A stretch of 64,000 nt of DNA, from contig NZ_CP152407.1 of NCBI RefSeq assembly GCF_038958875.1, positions 3,231,501 through 3,295,500 on the forward strand, written 5' to 3'. Below the pieces are notes generated by a model. It was not told the DNA's origin. It did no database searches and saw only the letters and a program-made list of their open reading frames with translations. This DNA is from Acidovorax sp. FHTAMBA. Its GTDB lineage: Bacteria; Pseudomonadota; Gammaproteobacteria; Burkholderiales; Burkholderiaceae_C. The position numbers and the translations under genes were made by a program. Positions within the stretch are counted from its first letter, which is position 1; every line of letters starts with the position of its first letter. Shown piece by piece: positions 1-8,742 of this stretch.

Positions 1-2
1 AA

Positions 3-815
3 CTCGTCGTCCGCCGCCTGCTGATAGACTTGGAAACCCCTTTCGAGCGCCAATGGTGTGGCGGCGATGCGTTTCGTACGGCGCTGTTCAACGCGCTGTC
101 GATGAGCTTTCCGGTGGGCGAGCAGTTCTTCATCGACGCGGTCCGAGACGGTCACAAGGCCTTGCCCGTCGACAAGCAAGCGCAATTTGCAGACGAAGTG
201 CGGGGCTTCATCGGGCAAGAGGCCACCCACCGCCGCATCCACGCGCTGTTCAACGGCCACCTCGACCGGCAGGGCCTCGTCAACGCATGGGCCCCGCGTG
301 CGCAGGAGCGCATGAAACTGTTTGCGGGTGCCGACCCGCGCCACCCGCTGGCCGTGACGGCCGCCAACGAACACTTCACCGCCCTGCTGGCCGAATGGCT
401 GCTGGCCCACCCCGAGGCGCTGCAGGGTGCCGAGCCGCGCCTGGCCACAATGTGGCAATGGCACTGCGCCGAAGAGTCTGAGCACAAGAACACTGCCTTT
501 GACATCTACCAGGCCCTGGGCGGAAACCACGAGTGGCGCATCACATGGTTTCGCCGCATCACCGTGGTGTTCCTGGGCGACGTGCTGCGCCAGACGGTGC
601 TGAACCTGCACAAAAGCGGAACGCTGTGGAAGTGGAGCACCTTGACGAGCGCGGCGCGCACGCTGTTTGGCAAGGGCGGCCTGGTTCGCGAAACCTGGCG
701 CCCGTGGCGCGAATACCTGCGGCGCGACTTTCACCCCAGCCAGCACGGCACCGATCTGTCACAGCGGTGGCTGGCGGACCACAGCGACGCCTACACACCC
801 GTGGGCGCGCGCTGA
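3..815 (+). CDS. Metal-dependent hydrolase-like protein (PF10118), 5' end outside window
   Basis: Resembles the PF10118 'predicted metal-dependent hydrolase' family, recalled from residue patterns such as TPFERQWCGGDAFRTALFNALSMSFPVGEQFF, of which only the family style is known to me; the reaction is not established. Conserved acidic and histidine residues typical of a di-metal helical protein are visible (GQEATHRRIH, WHCAEESEHK). The reading frame is open to the left edge with no stop, and coding sequence upstream of the TTG at 30 looks like family sequence, so the true start lies outside the window. It ends 18 nt before the TolC-like gene and may be cotranscribed with that efflux cluster. 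Confidence 0.75.
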   Translation, partial: LVVRRLLIDLETPFERQWCGGDAFRTALFNALSMSFPVGEQFFIDAVRDGHKALPVDKQAQFADEVRGFIGQEATHRRIHALFNGHLDRQGLVNAWAPRAQERMKLFAGADPRHPLAVTAANEHFTALLAEWLLAHPEALQGAEPRLATMWQWHCAEESEHKNTAFDIYQALGGNHEWRITWFRRITVVFLGDVLRQTVLNLHKSGTLWKWSTLTSAARTLFGKGGLVRETWRPWREYLRRDFHPSQHGTDLSQRWLADHSDAYTPVGAR

Positions 816-833
816 CCACAACAACCTGAAACC

Positions 834-2267
834 ATGACTTCAAAGAAAACGCCCCGGCACACCGGCCGGGTAGGCGAAGCTTTGCTTTGCCTGATCGCAT
901 CGGCTCCACTGGCGCTGATGCCAGTGCAGACCCAGGCTGCGCCCATGGCTTTTGACGCCGCGCTGCAGCAGCTGCAGCAGCGCTCCGACCAGCTGGCTGC
1001 GTCGCGCAACGCCGTCGAAGGCGCCCAGCTGCGCCGCGACGCCCTGCAGCGCCTGGGTGGCCCGGTGGTCAATCTGACCGGCGCTGCCTACCGCTACAAC
1101 GCCAACCTGGATGTGGACCTGAACCCGCTGAACCAGGCCCTGCCCGGTGTGCTGTCGCAACTGCCGCCGCAGCTTGCGGGCCCGCTGGCGCAGATGCCCC
1201 ACCTGCCGCCGGGCTACACGCTCCACCGCAGCAAGAGTGATACCACCGCGTCGGTCTCCGCCATCTGGCCCCTGTACATGGGCGGCGCCAGCAACGCAGC
1301 CCGTGGCCTGCTGGATGCCCAAGCCCAAGAAGCCCAGGCCGACGCCGCCAAAACCGGCCATGAGGCCACCACCCTGCTGGTGCAGCGCTACTTTGGCGCC
1401 CAGCTGGCCGAGCGCGCTGCCCTGCTGCGCGAATCGGCCCTTGCCACCATCGAACAGCACGACGCCGCCGCGCAGAAGATGCTGGACGCCGGCGTGATCG
1501 CCCGGGTGGATCGGCTGCAGGCCCGCTCGGCCCTGGAAGACGCCCGCCGCAACGCCCGCAAAGCCCGCGACGACGCGGAGCTGGCCGCCACGGCCCTGAC
1601 GCGCACCCTCAAGGCGACCGACCCTGTCACGCCCACCAGCCCCCTGTTTGTGCTGAGCCAGCCGGTCGAGCCCCTGCCCCACTTCATCGACACCGCCTTG
1701 GCCCGCCACCCCGGGCTGGACAAGGTGGCCGCCAAAAAAGAGCAAGCCACGCAACTGCATGCCGCGCAGGAGGCCTTGCGCAAGCCGCAGGTGTTTGCGT
1801 TCGGCCAGCGCCAGCTCAAGACCGGCCGCGACGCAGACTGGGTGGTCGGGGTGGGCGTGCGCTGGACGCTGTTCGATTCCATCGACCGCAACGCGCTCGC
1901 TGAATCGTCCAGCCGCCAGATCGAGCAGGCCGAGCGCACCGGCGCGCAGGCGCAGAACGACATCGCCCTGCTGGTGGAAAAGCGCTGGCTGGCCCTGGAG
2001 CAGGCGCGCCGCGCCTACTTTGCGCTGCAACCGGGGCTGGATCTGGCCGACGAAGTGCTGCGCCTGCGCACCTCCGGCCTGAAGGCTGGCACCAGCACCA
2101 CGCTGGACCTGATCGACGCCCAGGTCAACCAGGCCAAGGCGCATACCGAACGCGCCCAGGCCGCGCACGACTACGTAAGGGCGCTGGCCGACTTGCTGGA
2201 GGCCTGTGGCCTGTCGGAAGACTTTGGCAAATACATGGCGCGCGCTGATGCGCTGAAAGTGGAGTGA
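834..2267 (+). CDS. TolC-family outer membrane efflux protein
   Basis: Outer-membrane channel of a tripartite export system, 477 aa, the usual size of the OEP/TolC family. An N-terminal signal peptide with a hydrophobic core (residues 16-33) ends near QTQAAP at about residue 36. Two long Ala/Gln/Arg-rich helical stretches (about 150-250 and 355-450) match the tandem coiled-coil hairpins of TolC proteins. It opens a tightly packed run with an HlyD-like adaptor and two ABC-2 permeases; its stop is 8 nt before the likely ATG of the adaptor. The substrate cannot be inferred from sequence. Confidence 0.88.
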   Translation: MTSKKTPRHTGRVGEALLCLIASAPLALMPVQTQAAPMAFDAALQQLQQRSDQLAASRNAVEGAQLRRDALQRLGGPVVNLTGAAYRYNANLDVDLNPLNQALPGVLSQLPPQLAGPLAQMPHLPPGYTLHRSKSDTTASVSAIWPLYMGGASNAARGLLDAQAQEAQADAAKTGHEATTLLVQRYFGAQLAERAALLRESALATIEQHDAAAQKMLDAGVIARVDRLQARSALEDARRNARKARDDAELAATALTRTLKATDPVTPTSPLFVLSQPVEPLPHFIDTALARHPGLDKVAAKKEQATQLHAAQEALRKPQVFAFGQRQLKTGRDADWVVGVGVRWTLFDSIDRNALAESSSRQIEQAERTGAQAQNDIALLVEKRWLALEQARRAYFALQPGLDLADEVLRLRTSGLKAGTSTTLDLIDAQVNQAKAHTERAQAAHDYVRALADLLEACGLSEDFGKYMARADALKVE

Positions 2268-2272
2268 AGAGC

Positions 2273-3247
2273 ATGAGCAAGAAAACAGCAGCCGTCGGCG
2301 CAGTGGCCTTTGTGGCCGTGGCAGGCTTTGTGGGCGTTGGCCTGTGGAAGGCCTCGCAGCCCGCGCCCGAGGTGTTCCAGGGCCAGATCGAAGCGCAAGA
2401 GGCCGACATCGCCCCCAAGGTCACCGCGCGCATCGCGCAGATCCTGGTGAAGGAAGGCGACCAGATCACCGTGGGCGCCCCGCTGATCCGCATGGACAGC
2501 CCCGAGGTGCAAGCCAAGCTGGCCCAGGCCACGGCGGCGCAAGAGGCTGCCCAGGCGGTGGCCGACAAGGCCCAGCACGGCGCACGCCCGCAAGAAATTG
2601 AGATGGCCCGACTGAACTGGCAGCGCGCCGTGGCCGCCGCCGATCTGGCCGATTCGTCCTTCAAACGCGTGGATGGCCTGGCCCGCGAGGGCCTGGTGGC
2701 CGCGCAAAAACGCGACGAGGCCGAGGCCAACTTCAAGGCCGCGCGCGACCAGGCGCTGGCCGCCAAGGCTCAGTACGACCTGGCCCGCGCCGGGGCCCGC
2801 ACCGAAGACCGCTCTGCCGCCAGCGCCCAGGCGCGCCAGGTGGCGGGCGTGGTGGCGGAGGTGCGGGCGGCACAGGCCGAGACCGAGCTCAAGAGCCCCG
2901 TGGCCGGCGAAGTGGCCAAGGTGCTGGCCCGAACGGGCGAGCTGTCGCCCCAGGGCGTGGCCGTGGTCACGGTGGTGGACCTGAAGGACCAGTGGATGGT
3001 GCTGAACGTGCGCGAGGACCGCCTGCAACGCTTTGCCATCGGCAGCGAGTTTGACGCCACATTGCCCGCGCTGGGCAGCAAGCCGGTGAGGTTCAAGGTC
3101 TATCACACGGCCGCGCTGCCGGACTTTGCCACCTGGCGCGCCACGCGCGCAGGCCATGGCTTTGACGCCCGCACCTTTGAAGTGCGAGCGCGCCCGGCCG
3201 CGCCCATCGAAGGCGCGCGCCCCGGCATGACGGTGCTGGTACTTTAA
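2273..3247 (+). CDS. HlyD-family membrane fusion protein
   Basis: Periplasmic adaptor linking inner-membrane permeases to the TolC-like channel. About 324 aa: one N-terminal transmembrane anchor (residues 8-25), then a barrel-sandwich/lipoyl-like segment (EAQEADIAPKVTARIAQILVKEGDQI), an Ala-rich coiled-coil hairpin (about 80-190) and a C-terminal beta-barrel region. A GTG at 2264 overlaps the tolC-like stop. I prefer the ATG at 2273 because GGAG at 2261-2264 sits at the right distance. It resembles YhiI/YbhG-type adaptors, which pair with ABC-2 exporters. Confidence 0.88.
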   Translation: MSKKTAAVGAVAFVAVAGFVGVGLWKASQPAPEVFQGQIEAQEADIAPKVTARIAQILVKEGDQITVGAPLIRMDSPEVQAKLAQATAAQEAAQAVADKAQHGARPQEIEMARLNWQRAVAAADLADSSFKRVDGLAREGLVAAQKRDEAEANFKAARDQALAAKAQYDLARAGARTEDRSAASAQARQVAGVVAEVRAAQAETELKSPVAGEVAKVLARTGELSPQGVAVVTVVDLKDQWMVLNVREDRLQRFAIGSEFDATLPALGSKPVRFKVYHTAALPDFATWRATRAGHGFDARTFEVRARPAAPIEGARPGMTVLVL

Positions 3248-3249
3248 AA

Positions 3250-3315
3250 ATTAGAGTCAAAAAGGCCTCTGGCGCTTATCCATCAAGCGCCAAAAGCTAT
3301 GAATTCAATAGTAAA
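3250..3315. repeat. Palindromic repeat, copy 1
   Basis: Inverted arms TGGCGCTT / AAGCGCCA flank a 7-nt loop at 3270-3292, followed by an AGCTAT and A/T-rich tail. It fills the gap between the adaptor and permease genes. The permease ATG at 3299 lies inside the tail. Confidence 0.85.
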
Positions 3316-4471
3316 AAGCCTCACCCGCGAATCCCGCCGCCTGGGCGCCAGCCCGTGGGACCTGGCCATGGTCACCTGGGTGCCGCTGCTCGCCGTGGCG
3401 CTGATGTGGTGGGTGTTCTCGGCCGGACTGCCTCGCCACCTTCCCGTGGGCGTGGTGGATGCCGACCAGTCGAGCCTGTCGCGCCAGCTGGTGCGCATGC
3501 TGGACGCCACGCCGGGCCTGCGCGTCACCCGGCACCATGCCAACCACGCCGAGGCCGAACGCGCCTTGCGCAACGTGCAGGTGTATGCCGTCATCACCGT
3601 GCCGCGCGACTTTGCGCGCACGGTCAAGGAGGGGCGTGCCACACAGGTCACGCTGCTGCACAACGCGCAGCTGGGCACGCATTCAGGCGTGTTGCAACGC
3701 GATGTGCGCGCGGTGGTGGGCACGCTGTCGGCCGGCATCGAAATGGCCGCGCGCAACCGGCGCGGCGAAAGCGCCCAGGCCGTGCACGTGAGCATGGAGC
3801 CCATCCACACACAGATGGTGGCGCTGTTCAATGTGTCGAGCAACTACGAGCAGTTTCTGGGGGCGGCGCTGATCCCTGCGCTGCTGCACATCCTGGCCAT
3901 GACGGCCGGTGCCTGGGCTGTCGGGCGCGAGCTGCGTGACCGCACCGTGGGCGAGTGGCTGGGGTCGGGCGGGCTGCCGAACATAGCTGGTGCGCTGATC
4001 GGCAAGCTGGCCTTGCCTTGGGCTTCCCTCACGCTGGTGGGCCTGCTGGCGCTGGTGGGAATTACCTGGGGGCGCGGCTGGCACCCGCCGGGCAACCTCG
4101 GGTGGGTGGCTGAGGCGCTGGCTTTGCTGATGGCCGTGTCGCTGATGGCGGGCGCTGCGCTGGCGGGCATCACACGGTCTTTGCGCACCGCCTTGTCGGG
4201 GACGGGATTTTTTGCGGCACCGGCGTTTGCGTTCAGCGGCGTTGCGTTTCCGCTGGCAGGCATGCCAGGCAGCGCCCGCGCCTGGGCCGAGGCCATGCCG
4301 TTCACCCACTACATCCGCCTGCAGATCGAGCAGCTGCAGATGGGCGCGCCGCTGGCAACCAGCGTGTCGACCATGGTGGCGCTGATGATCGCCACGGCCG
4401 TGCTGTGGCTGGTGGGCGCCATCGCCCTCAGCGTGGCCCACCGCAGCCCTCACACCTGGGGAAGCCGCTGA
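3299..4471 (+). CDS. ABC-2 type transporter permease (first of pair)
   Basis: Inner-membrane exporter subunit, 390 aa. One transmembrane helix near the N-terminus (about 24-42), a large extracytoplasmic domain (about 45-185), then five to six helices, as in YhhJ/YbhR-type ABC-2 permeases. The motif MVALFN-x4-Y near residue 177 is shared with the following gene, so the two are paralogous and probably form a heterodimer. The ATG lies within a palindromic repeat and has no clear Shine-Dalgarno sequence; the next in-frame ATG (3368) would cut into the conserved N-terminus. No ATP-binding subunit is encoded nearby. Confidence 0.85.
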   Translation: MNSIVKSLTRESRRLGASPWDLAMVTWVPLLAVALMWWVFSAGLPRHLPVGVVDADQSSLSRQLVRMLDATPGLRVTRHHANHAEAERALRNVQVYAVITVPRDFARTVKEGRATQVTLLHNAQLGTHSGVLQRDVRAVVGTLSAGIEMAARNRRGESAQAVHVSMEPIHTQMVALFNVSSNYEQFLGAALIPALLHILAMTAGAWAVGRELRDRTVGEWLGSGGLPNIAGALIGKLALPWASLTLVGLLALVGITWGRGWHPPGNLGWVAEALALLMAVSLMAGAALAGITRSLRTALSGTGFFAAPAFAFSGVAFPLAGMPGSARAWAEAMPFTHYIRLQIEQLQMGAPLATSVSTMVALMIATAVLWLVGAIALSVAHRSPHTWGSR

Positions 4472-5657
4472 TGAATGCCACGATCAAACCCATGCCGGTG
4501 GTGACACCACCACCCCAGGGCCTTCTGCGGGCCTGGCTGCAAGCGCTGGCCGCCGTGGTGCGCGACAAGGGCGTTCTGCTGCTGCTCATCGGTGCACCCG
4601 TGCTCTACGGCTTTTTCTACCCCTGGTTCTACGCCGATGAGGTGCTCACCCGCGTGCAGGTGGCCGTGGTGGACATGGACCGCACCAGCCTGTCGCGCCA
4701 GATCGCCCGCTTTGCCGATGCCGACCCGCGCATTGACGTGCGCCTGTTAACGGGCAACGAGCGCGAGGCGCAGGAGGCGCTGTGGCGTGGCGAGATAGAA
4801 GGCTACGTGCTGATCCCTGCGCATCTCAAGCGCAGTGTGGTGCGCGGTGAAAGTGCCGTGGTCAGCATCGAGGCCAACGGTGCCTATGCACTGCTCAACA
4901 AGGCTGTGCAGTACGGCTTTGCCGAAGCGGTGGGCGCCGTGTCGGCAGGCGTCGAAATCCGCCAGCTGCAGGCCAGCGGCCAGAGCGCCCAGCAGGCCCG
5001 TGCCAGCCGCGCGCCAGTGCAGTTGCAAATGGTGGCGCTGTTCAACCCCACCGAGGGCTACGGCAGCTTTGTGGTGCCCGCCGTGGCACTGCTCATCCTG
5101 CAGCAGACCCTGCTGATGGGCGCTGCCATGCTCACCGGCACATGGGTGGAAAGTGGCCAGCACCGCGCCCACGCCACCACCTGGCTGGGCCGCCTGCTGG
5201 CCCTGAGCACGCTGGGCTGGGCCAGTGGCCTCTTCTACTTTGGCTGGATCTTTCTGCTGCACGACTACCCCGTGGCGGCAACCCGCTGGGCGCACTGGCG
5301 CTGCTGGCCTGCTACATCCCGGCCATCGCGGCGCTGGGGGCGCTGCTGGGCCTGTGGTTTGGCAACCGCGAACGCGCGCTGCAGGTGCTGCTGTGGACCA
5401 CACTGCCCATCGCCTTCGTGGCCGGGTTCTCGTGGCCGACAGAGGCGCTGCCCGAGCCGCTGCAGTGGCTGCGCTGGCTGCTGCCCAGCACGTCCGGGGT
5501 GCAGGCGTCGCTGCGGCTCAATCAGCTGGGGGCGCCGCTGTCTGCGGCCCTGCCCTACCTGTGTGCGCTGGTGGCGCTGGGTGCGGTGTGCACGGCCGCC
5601 GTGCTGGTCAAGGCCGGCCCTGCGCGCGCAGCCTTGCCCCAACCTGCCGCGCACTGA
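4471..5657 (+). pseudogene. ABC-2 type transporter permease (second of pair), frameshifted
   Basis: Starts at an ATG overlapping the previous stop (ATGA at 4470-4473 region). The frame reads a good ABC-2 permease to about residue 266 (FLLHDYP), then becomes Arg/Cys/Pro-rich nonsense running on to 5859. In the next frame the family sequence resumes (NPLGALALLACYIPAIAAL) and ends at 5657. Adding one C to the CCCC at 5268-5271 would restore a continuous protein of about 395 aa, matching the 390-aa partner. So either a recent one-base deletion inactivated the gene, or this is a homopolymer sequencing error. Role, if intact: partner permease of the preceding gene. Confidence 0.85.
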
Positions 5658-5675
5658 TCAGTCAGCGATCACTAC

Positions 5676-6212
5676 TCACTGGGGGTGGGCAGCAGCCTGG
5701 GGCCCTGTCCGCAGGCGCACGGGGCCACTGCGCTCTTCCATTGCCTTTTGCACCTCTTTGCGCAGGCCCACCAAGAACCCGAGTTCGGCCACCACAAACA
5801 GCGGCCCCACGATGAGGCCCATCAGGTCGTCCACAAACGCCGGTTTGCGCCCCTCGTAGTAGTGGCCCACAAACTGGATCACCCAACCCACCACAAACAG
5901 CCCGATACCCGAGGCCAGCCACAGCGCGGTGGTCTGCACCGCCAGCCACTGGCCGCCCACCAGCATGGCCGACAGCAGCGCAGCCATGGTCACGCCGTAG
6001 CGAAAGTCGAGCCGGAAGTAAAAGAAGCAACTCGCCAGGGCCGCCAGCAGCGCGGGGCTCATGGGCAGGTCGCCCATCTGCCAGGTGGGGCGTGACAGCA
6101 GGATGACCACGGCAAACATGATCATGGGCACGCCCACAAAATGGGTGTGGATGTTGCGCGGATCGCGGTGGTAGGCGGCGTACTGGGCCAGGTGGTCGAT
6201 CAGGGTTTTCAT
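5676..6212 (-). CDS. Mpo1-like (DUF962/YGL010w) membrane protein
   Basis: 178 aa, about four transmembrane helices. Two histidine motifs of the family are present: YHRDPRNIHTHFVGVP near the N-terminus and FVGHYYEGRKPA around residue 120. The yeast homologue Mpo1 is an iron-dependent dioxygenase that alpha-oxidises 2-hydroxy fatty acids; whether bacterial members do the same is inference. Convergent with the frameshifted permease, 18 nt away. Confidence 0.85.
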   Translation of the reverse strand: MKTLIDHLAQYAAYHRDPRNIHTHFVGVPMIMFAVVILLSRPTWQMGDLPMSPALLAALASCFFYFRLDFRYGVTMAALLSAMLVGGQWLAVQTTALWLASGIGLFVVGWVIQFVGHYYEGRKPAFVDDLMGLIVGPLFVVAELGFLVGLRKEVQKAMEERSGPVRLRTGPQAAAHPQ

Positions 6213-6356
6213 GGGTGTCTCCCGGTAGTGTTTTGAGCAGCATCAATACTCGCTCTGCCACGGCGCCAACGTCTGTCGTGCACACGACAAATCACGCTGC
6301 CACTGCCCCACACTTGGCCGCTGGCGCCTGCCACCCTCTTCCACCCCCTTTCCTGC

Positions 6357-7061
6357 ATGACCGAACCCGCTGCCTTTCTGCCCGTTCTCCAGTCCGGCCG
6401 CTGGTTTGCCCACCTGCCGCCCGACTTTGGCCAGCCGCTTCTGGCCATGGCGCAGGTGCGGCATCTGCACACCGGGGAGGTGCTGTTTCTGCGCGGCGAT
6501 GCGCCTTGCGGGCTGTATGCGGTGGTGCGCGGCGCGGTCAGCATCTCGGGCACCGGCGGGCGGGCCGACGAAGCCCGCGCGGCACTGCTGATACGGCTGG
6601 AGCCACCGCACTGGTTTGGCGAGATCTCGGTGTTCGACAACTCGGCCCGCACCCACGACGCCCACGCCAGTGAGCCCACCACGCTGCTGCAGGTACCGCA
6701 CGAGAGGCTGCAGCAATGGCTGCAGGCCCACCCCGAGCACTGGCACGCGCTGGCGTTGTTGCTGACAGACAAGCTCCGCTCGGCCTTTGTGGCGGTGGAA
6801 GAGCTGGCGCTGCTGCCCGCGCCGCAGCGCCTGGCGCGCCGCCTGGTGATGATGGCCGAGGGTTACGGGCAATGGACGGCCGAGGGCCAGTCGCGTCGGG
6901 TGATCGGCATCTCGCAGGAGCAGCTCTCGCTGATGCTGGCCATCTCGCGCCAGACCACCAACCAGATCCTCAAAGACCTCGAAGCACGCCACCTGGTGCG
7001 CGTGCAGCGGGGCGAGGTGGAGATTCTGGACCTGGCAGCCCTGCGCGCGTCATGCTATTGA
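6357..7061 (+). CDS. Crp/Fnr-family transcriptional regulator
   Basis: 234 aa. An N-terminal cyclic-nucleotide-binding-like beta barrel (about 25-140; GEVLFLRGDAPCGLYAVVRGAVSI, WFGEISVFDN) is followed by a dimerisation helix and a C-terminal winged helix-turn-helix (ISQEQLSLMLAISRQTTNQILKDLEARHLV). No Fnr-type cysteine cluster is visible, so oxygen sensing by an iron-sulfur centre is unlikely; the ligand is unknown. The last residues (SCY) and stop lie in a palindromic repeat. It faces the aldehyde dehydrogenase gene, a possible target. Confidence 0.88.
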   Translation: MTEPAAFLPVLQSGRWFAHLPPDFGQPLLAMAQVRHLHTGEVLFLRGDAPCGLYAVVRGAVSISGTGGRADEARAALLIRLEPPHWFGEISVFDNSARTHDAHASEPTTLLQVPHERLQQWLQAHPEHWHALALLLTDKLRSAFVAVEELALLPAPQRLARRLVMMAEGYGQWTAEGQSRRVIGISQEQLSLMLAISRQTTNQILKDLEARHLVRVQRGEVEILDLAALRASCY

Positions 7062-7112
7062 ATAAATAGCTGTTTGCGCTTTATACACAAGCGCTGCAGG
7101 CAGTTTTTACAT
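7048..7112. repeat. Palindromic repeat, copy 2
   Basis: GCGCTT and AAGCGC arms at 7076-7094 with A/T-rich flanks. It overlaps the stop codon of the Crp/Fnr gene and fills most of the gap before the aldehyde dehydrogenase gene, whose promoter must lie in or beside it. Confidence 0.75.
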
Positions 7113-7145
7113 AAATACTAAGCACACATTTCATTTACGGGCAAA

Positions 7146-8588
7146 ATGACGGCCATGCAACTGAACTACATCGCCAACGCCTCGGTGCCGTCCGCTTCGG
7201 GCCGCACGATTGCCGTGATCGACCCGTCCGACGGCCAGCCCTTCGACGAGATCCAGCGCAGCAATGCCGACGACATCGACACGGCGGTGCATGCGGCGCG
7301 CCAGTGCTACCACGCGGTGTGGCAAAAGCTGGCCCCGGTCGAACGCGGCCGGTTGCTGCAAAATCTCTCGGCCAAGATCCTGGAGCATGCGGACGAGTTG
7401 ACGGCGCTGGAGCAGCGCGACTGCGGCAAGCCCACCAAGCAGGCGCGCGCCGATGCGGTTGCCCTGGCGCGCTACTTCGAGTTCTACGCCGGTGCGTGCG
7501 ACAAGTTCCACGGCGAGACGATCCCCTACCCCGACGGCTACAGCGTGCTGACCTGGCGCGAGCCGCATGGCGTCACAGGCCATGTGATCCCCTGGAACTA
7601 CCCCATGCAGATCTTTGGCCGCAGCGTGGGCGGCGCCCTGGCTGCGGGCAATGTGTGCGTGGTCAAACCGGCGGAAGACGCGTGCCTGTCGCTGATCCGC
7701 GTGGCGCAGCTGGCGGCCGAGGTGGGGTTTCCTGCCGGTGCGCTCAACATCGTCACCGGCTACGGCCACGAGGTGGGCGACGCATTGGCGCGCCACCCCG
7801 GCATCGACCACATCAGCTTCACCGGCAGCCCCAAGATCGGCACGCTGATCCAGCAGGTGGCGGCAGAGCGCCACTGCCCCGTGACGCTGGAGCTGGGCGG
7901 CAAAAGCCCGCAGATCATCTTTGCGGATGCGGACCTCGATGCCGCGATCCCCGTGGTCATCAACGCCATCGTGCAGAACGCCGGGCAGACATGCTCGGCA
8001 GGATCGCGCGTGCTGATCGACTCGCTGATTTACGAACCGCTGCTGGAGCGCCTGGGCAAGGCGTTTGAAAAGCTGCGCGTCGGCCCCGCGGCCATGGACC
8101 TGGACGTTGGCCCGCTGATCCGCCAGACGCAACAGCAGCGCGTGTGGGATTTCCTGTCGGACGCGCAGGTCGCTGGCATCCCCATGGTGGCGCAGGGCGT
8201 GGTGGTGGACGAAGCGCCCGAGACCGGCTACTACCAGGCCCCGACCCTGCTGCGCGATGTACCGGTAGGCCACCGCCTTGCGCAGGAAGAAGTGTTCGGA
8301 CCCGTGCTGTCGGCCATGGCCTTCCAAGACGAAGACCACGCCGTGGAGCTGGCCAACGCCACGCAGTTCGGCCTGGTCGCGGGCATCTGGACACGCGACG
8401 GCGCCCGCCAGTTCCGCATGGCCAAGCGCGTGCACAGCGGGCAGGTGTTCATCAACAACTATGGCGCTGCGGGCGGTGTGGAGCTGCCGTTTGGCGGCGT
8501 CAAATCCAGCGGCTACGGGCGCGAAAAAGGTTTTGAAGCGCTGTACGGCTTCACCACTCTGAAGACCGTTGCCATCAAATATGGGTAA
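7146..8588 (+). CDS. NAD(P)-dependent aldehyde dehydrogenase (betaine-aldehyde dehydrogenase-like)
   Basis: 480 aa, full-length ALDH superfamily enzyme oxidising an aldehyde to its acid. Visible catalytic set: Asn151 (IPWNYP), Glu249 (LELGGKSP) and the nucleophile Cys283 (GQTCSAG). The nucleotide-binding segment FTGSPKIG is present at about 225. It resembles betaine-aldehyde or gamma-aminobutyraldehyde dehydrogenases, but specificity cannot be read from sequence. An alternative ATG lies three codons in. A DUF2889 gene and an SDR oxidoreductase follow on the same strand, and a C-rich hairpin repeat lies right after the stop. Confidence 0.9.
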   Translation: MTAMQLNYIANASVPSASGRTIAVIDPSDGQPFDEIQRSNADDIDTAVHAARQCYHAVWQKLAPVERGRLLQNLSAKILEHADELTALEQRDCGKPTKQARADAVALARYFEFYAGACDKFHGETIPYPDGYSVLTWREPHGVTGHVIPWNYPMQIFGRSVGGALAAGNVCVVKPAEDACLSLIRVAQLAAEVGFPAGALNIVTGYGHEVGDALARHPGIDHISFTGSPKIGTLIQQVAAERHCPVTLELGGKSPQIIFADADLDAAIPVVINAIVQNAGQTCSAGSRVLIDSLIYEPLLERLGKAFEKLRVGPAAMDLDVGPLIRQTQQQRVWDFLSDAQVAGIPMVAQGVVVDEAPETGYYQAPTLLRDVPVGHRLAQEEVFGPVLSAMAFQDEDHAVELANATQFGLVAGIWTRDGARQFRMAKRVHSGQVFINNYGAAGGVELPFGGVKSSGYGREKGFEALYGFTTLKTVAIKYG

Positions 8589-8697
8589 CCCCCTGAGCCG
8601 CTTCGCGTCTTCCCCCTGCAGGGGGACGCCGCCAGCGCACGCAAGCCAGGCGCCGCATGCGCGGCTTGGCGGCCCCTGCGCGGCGGCACTCGCTTAG
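8587..8697. repeat. C-rich hairpin repeat, copy 1
   Basis: Begins CCCCCTGAGCCGCTTCGCG and contains CCCCCTGCAGGGGG followed by GC-rich arms. It matches the elements at 11880, 30236 (inverted) and 42107. It sits between the aldehyde dehydrogenase and DUF2889 genes and could act as a transcript end or mRNA stabiliser. Confidence 0.7.
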
Positions 8698-8742
8698 ACC
8701 GCGCCAGTTTCAATACCTCGCTACCAACCACGATAGAAGCGA

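Noticed and set aside
840..2168. 442-aa open frame opposite the tolC-like gene
   Set aside because: Gly/Gln/His/Val-rich shadow of a GC-rich gene on the other strand; no family pattern, no ribosome site.
5142..5657. Separate gene starting at 5142
   Set aside because: Only its second half resembles a permease; it is the shifted end of the second ABC-2 permease, not an independent gene.
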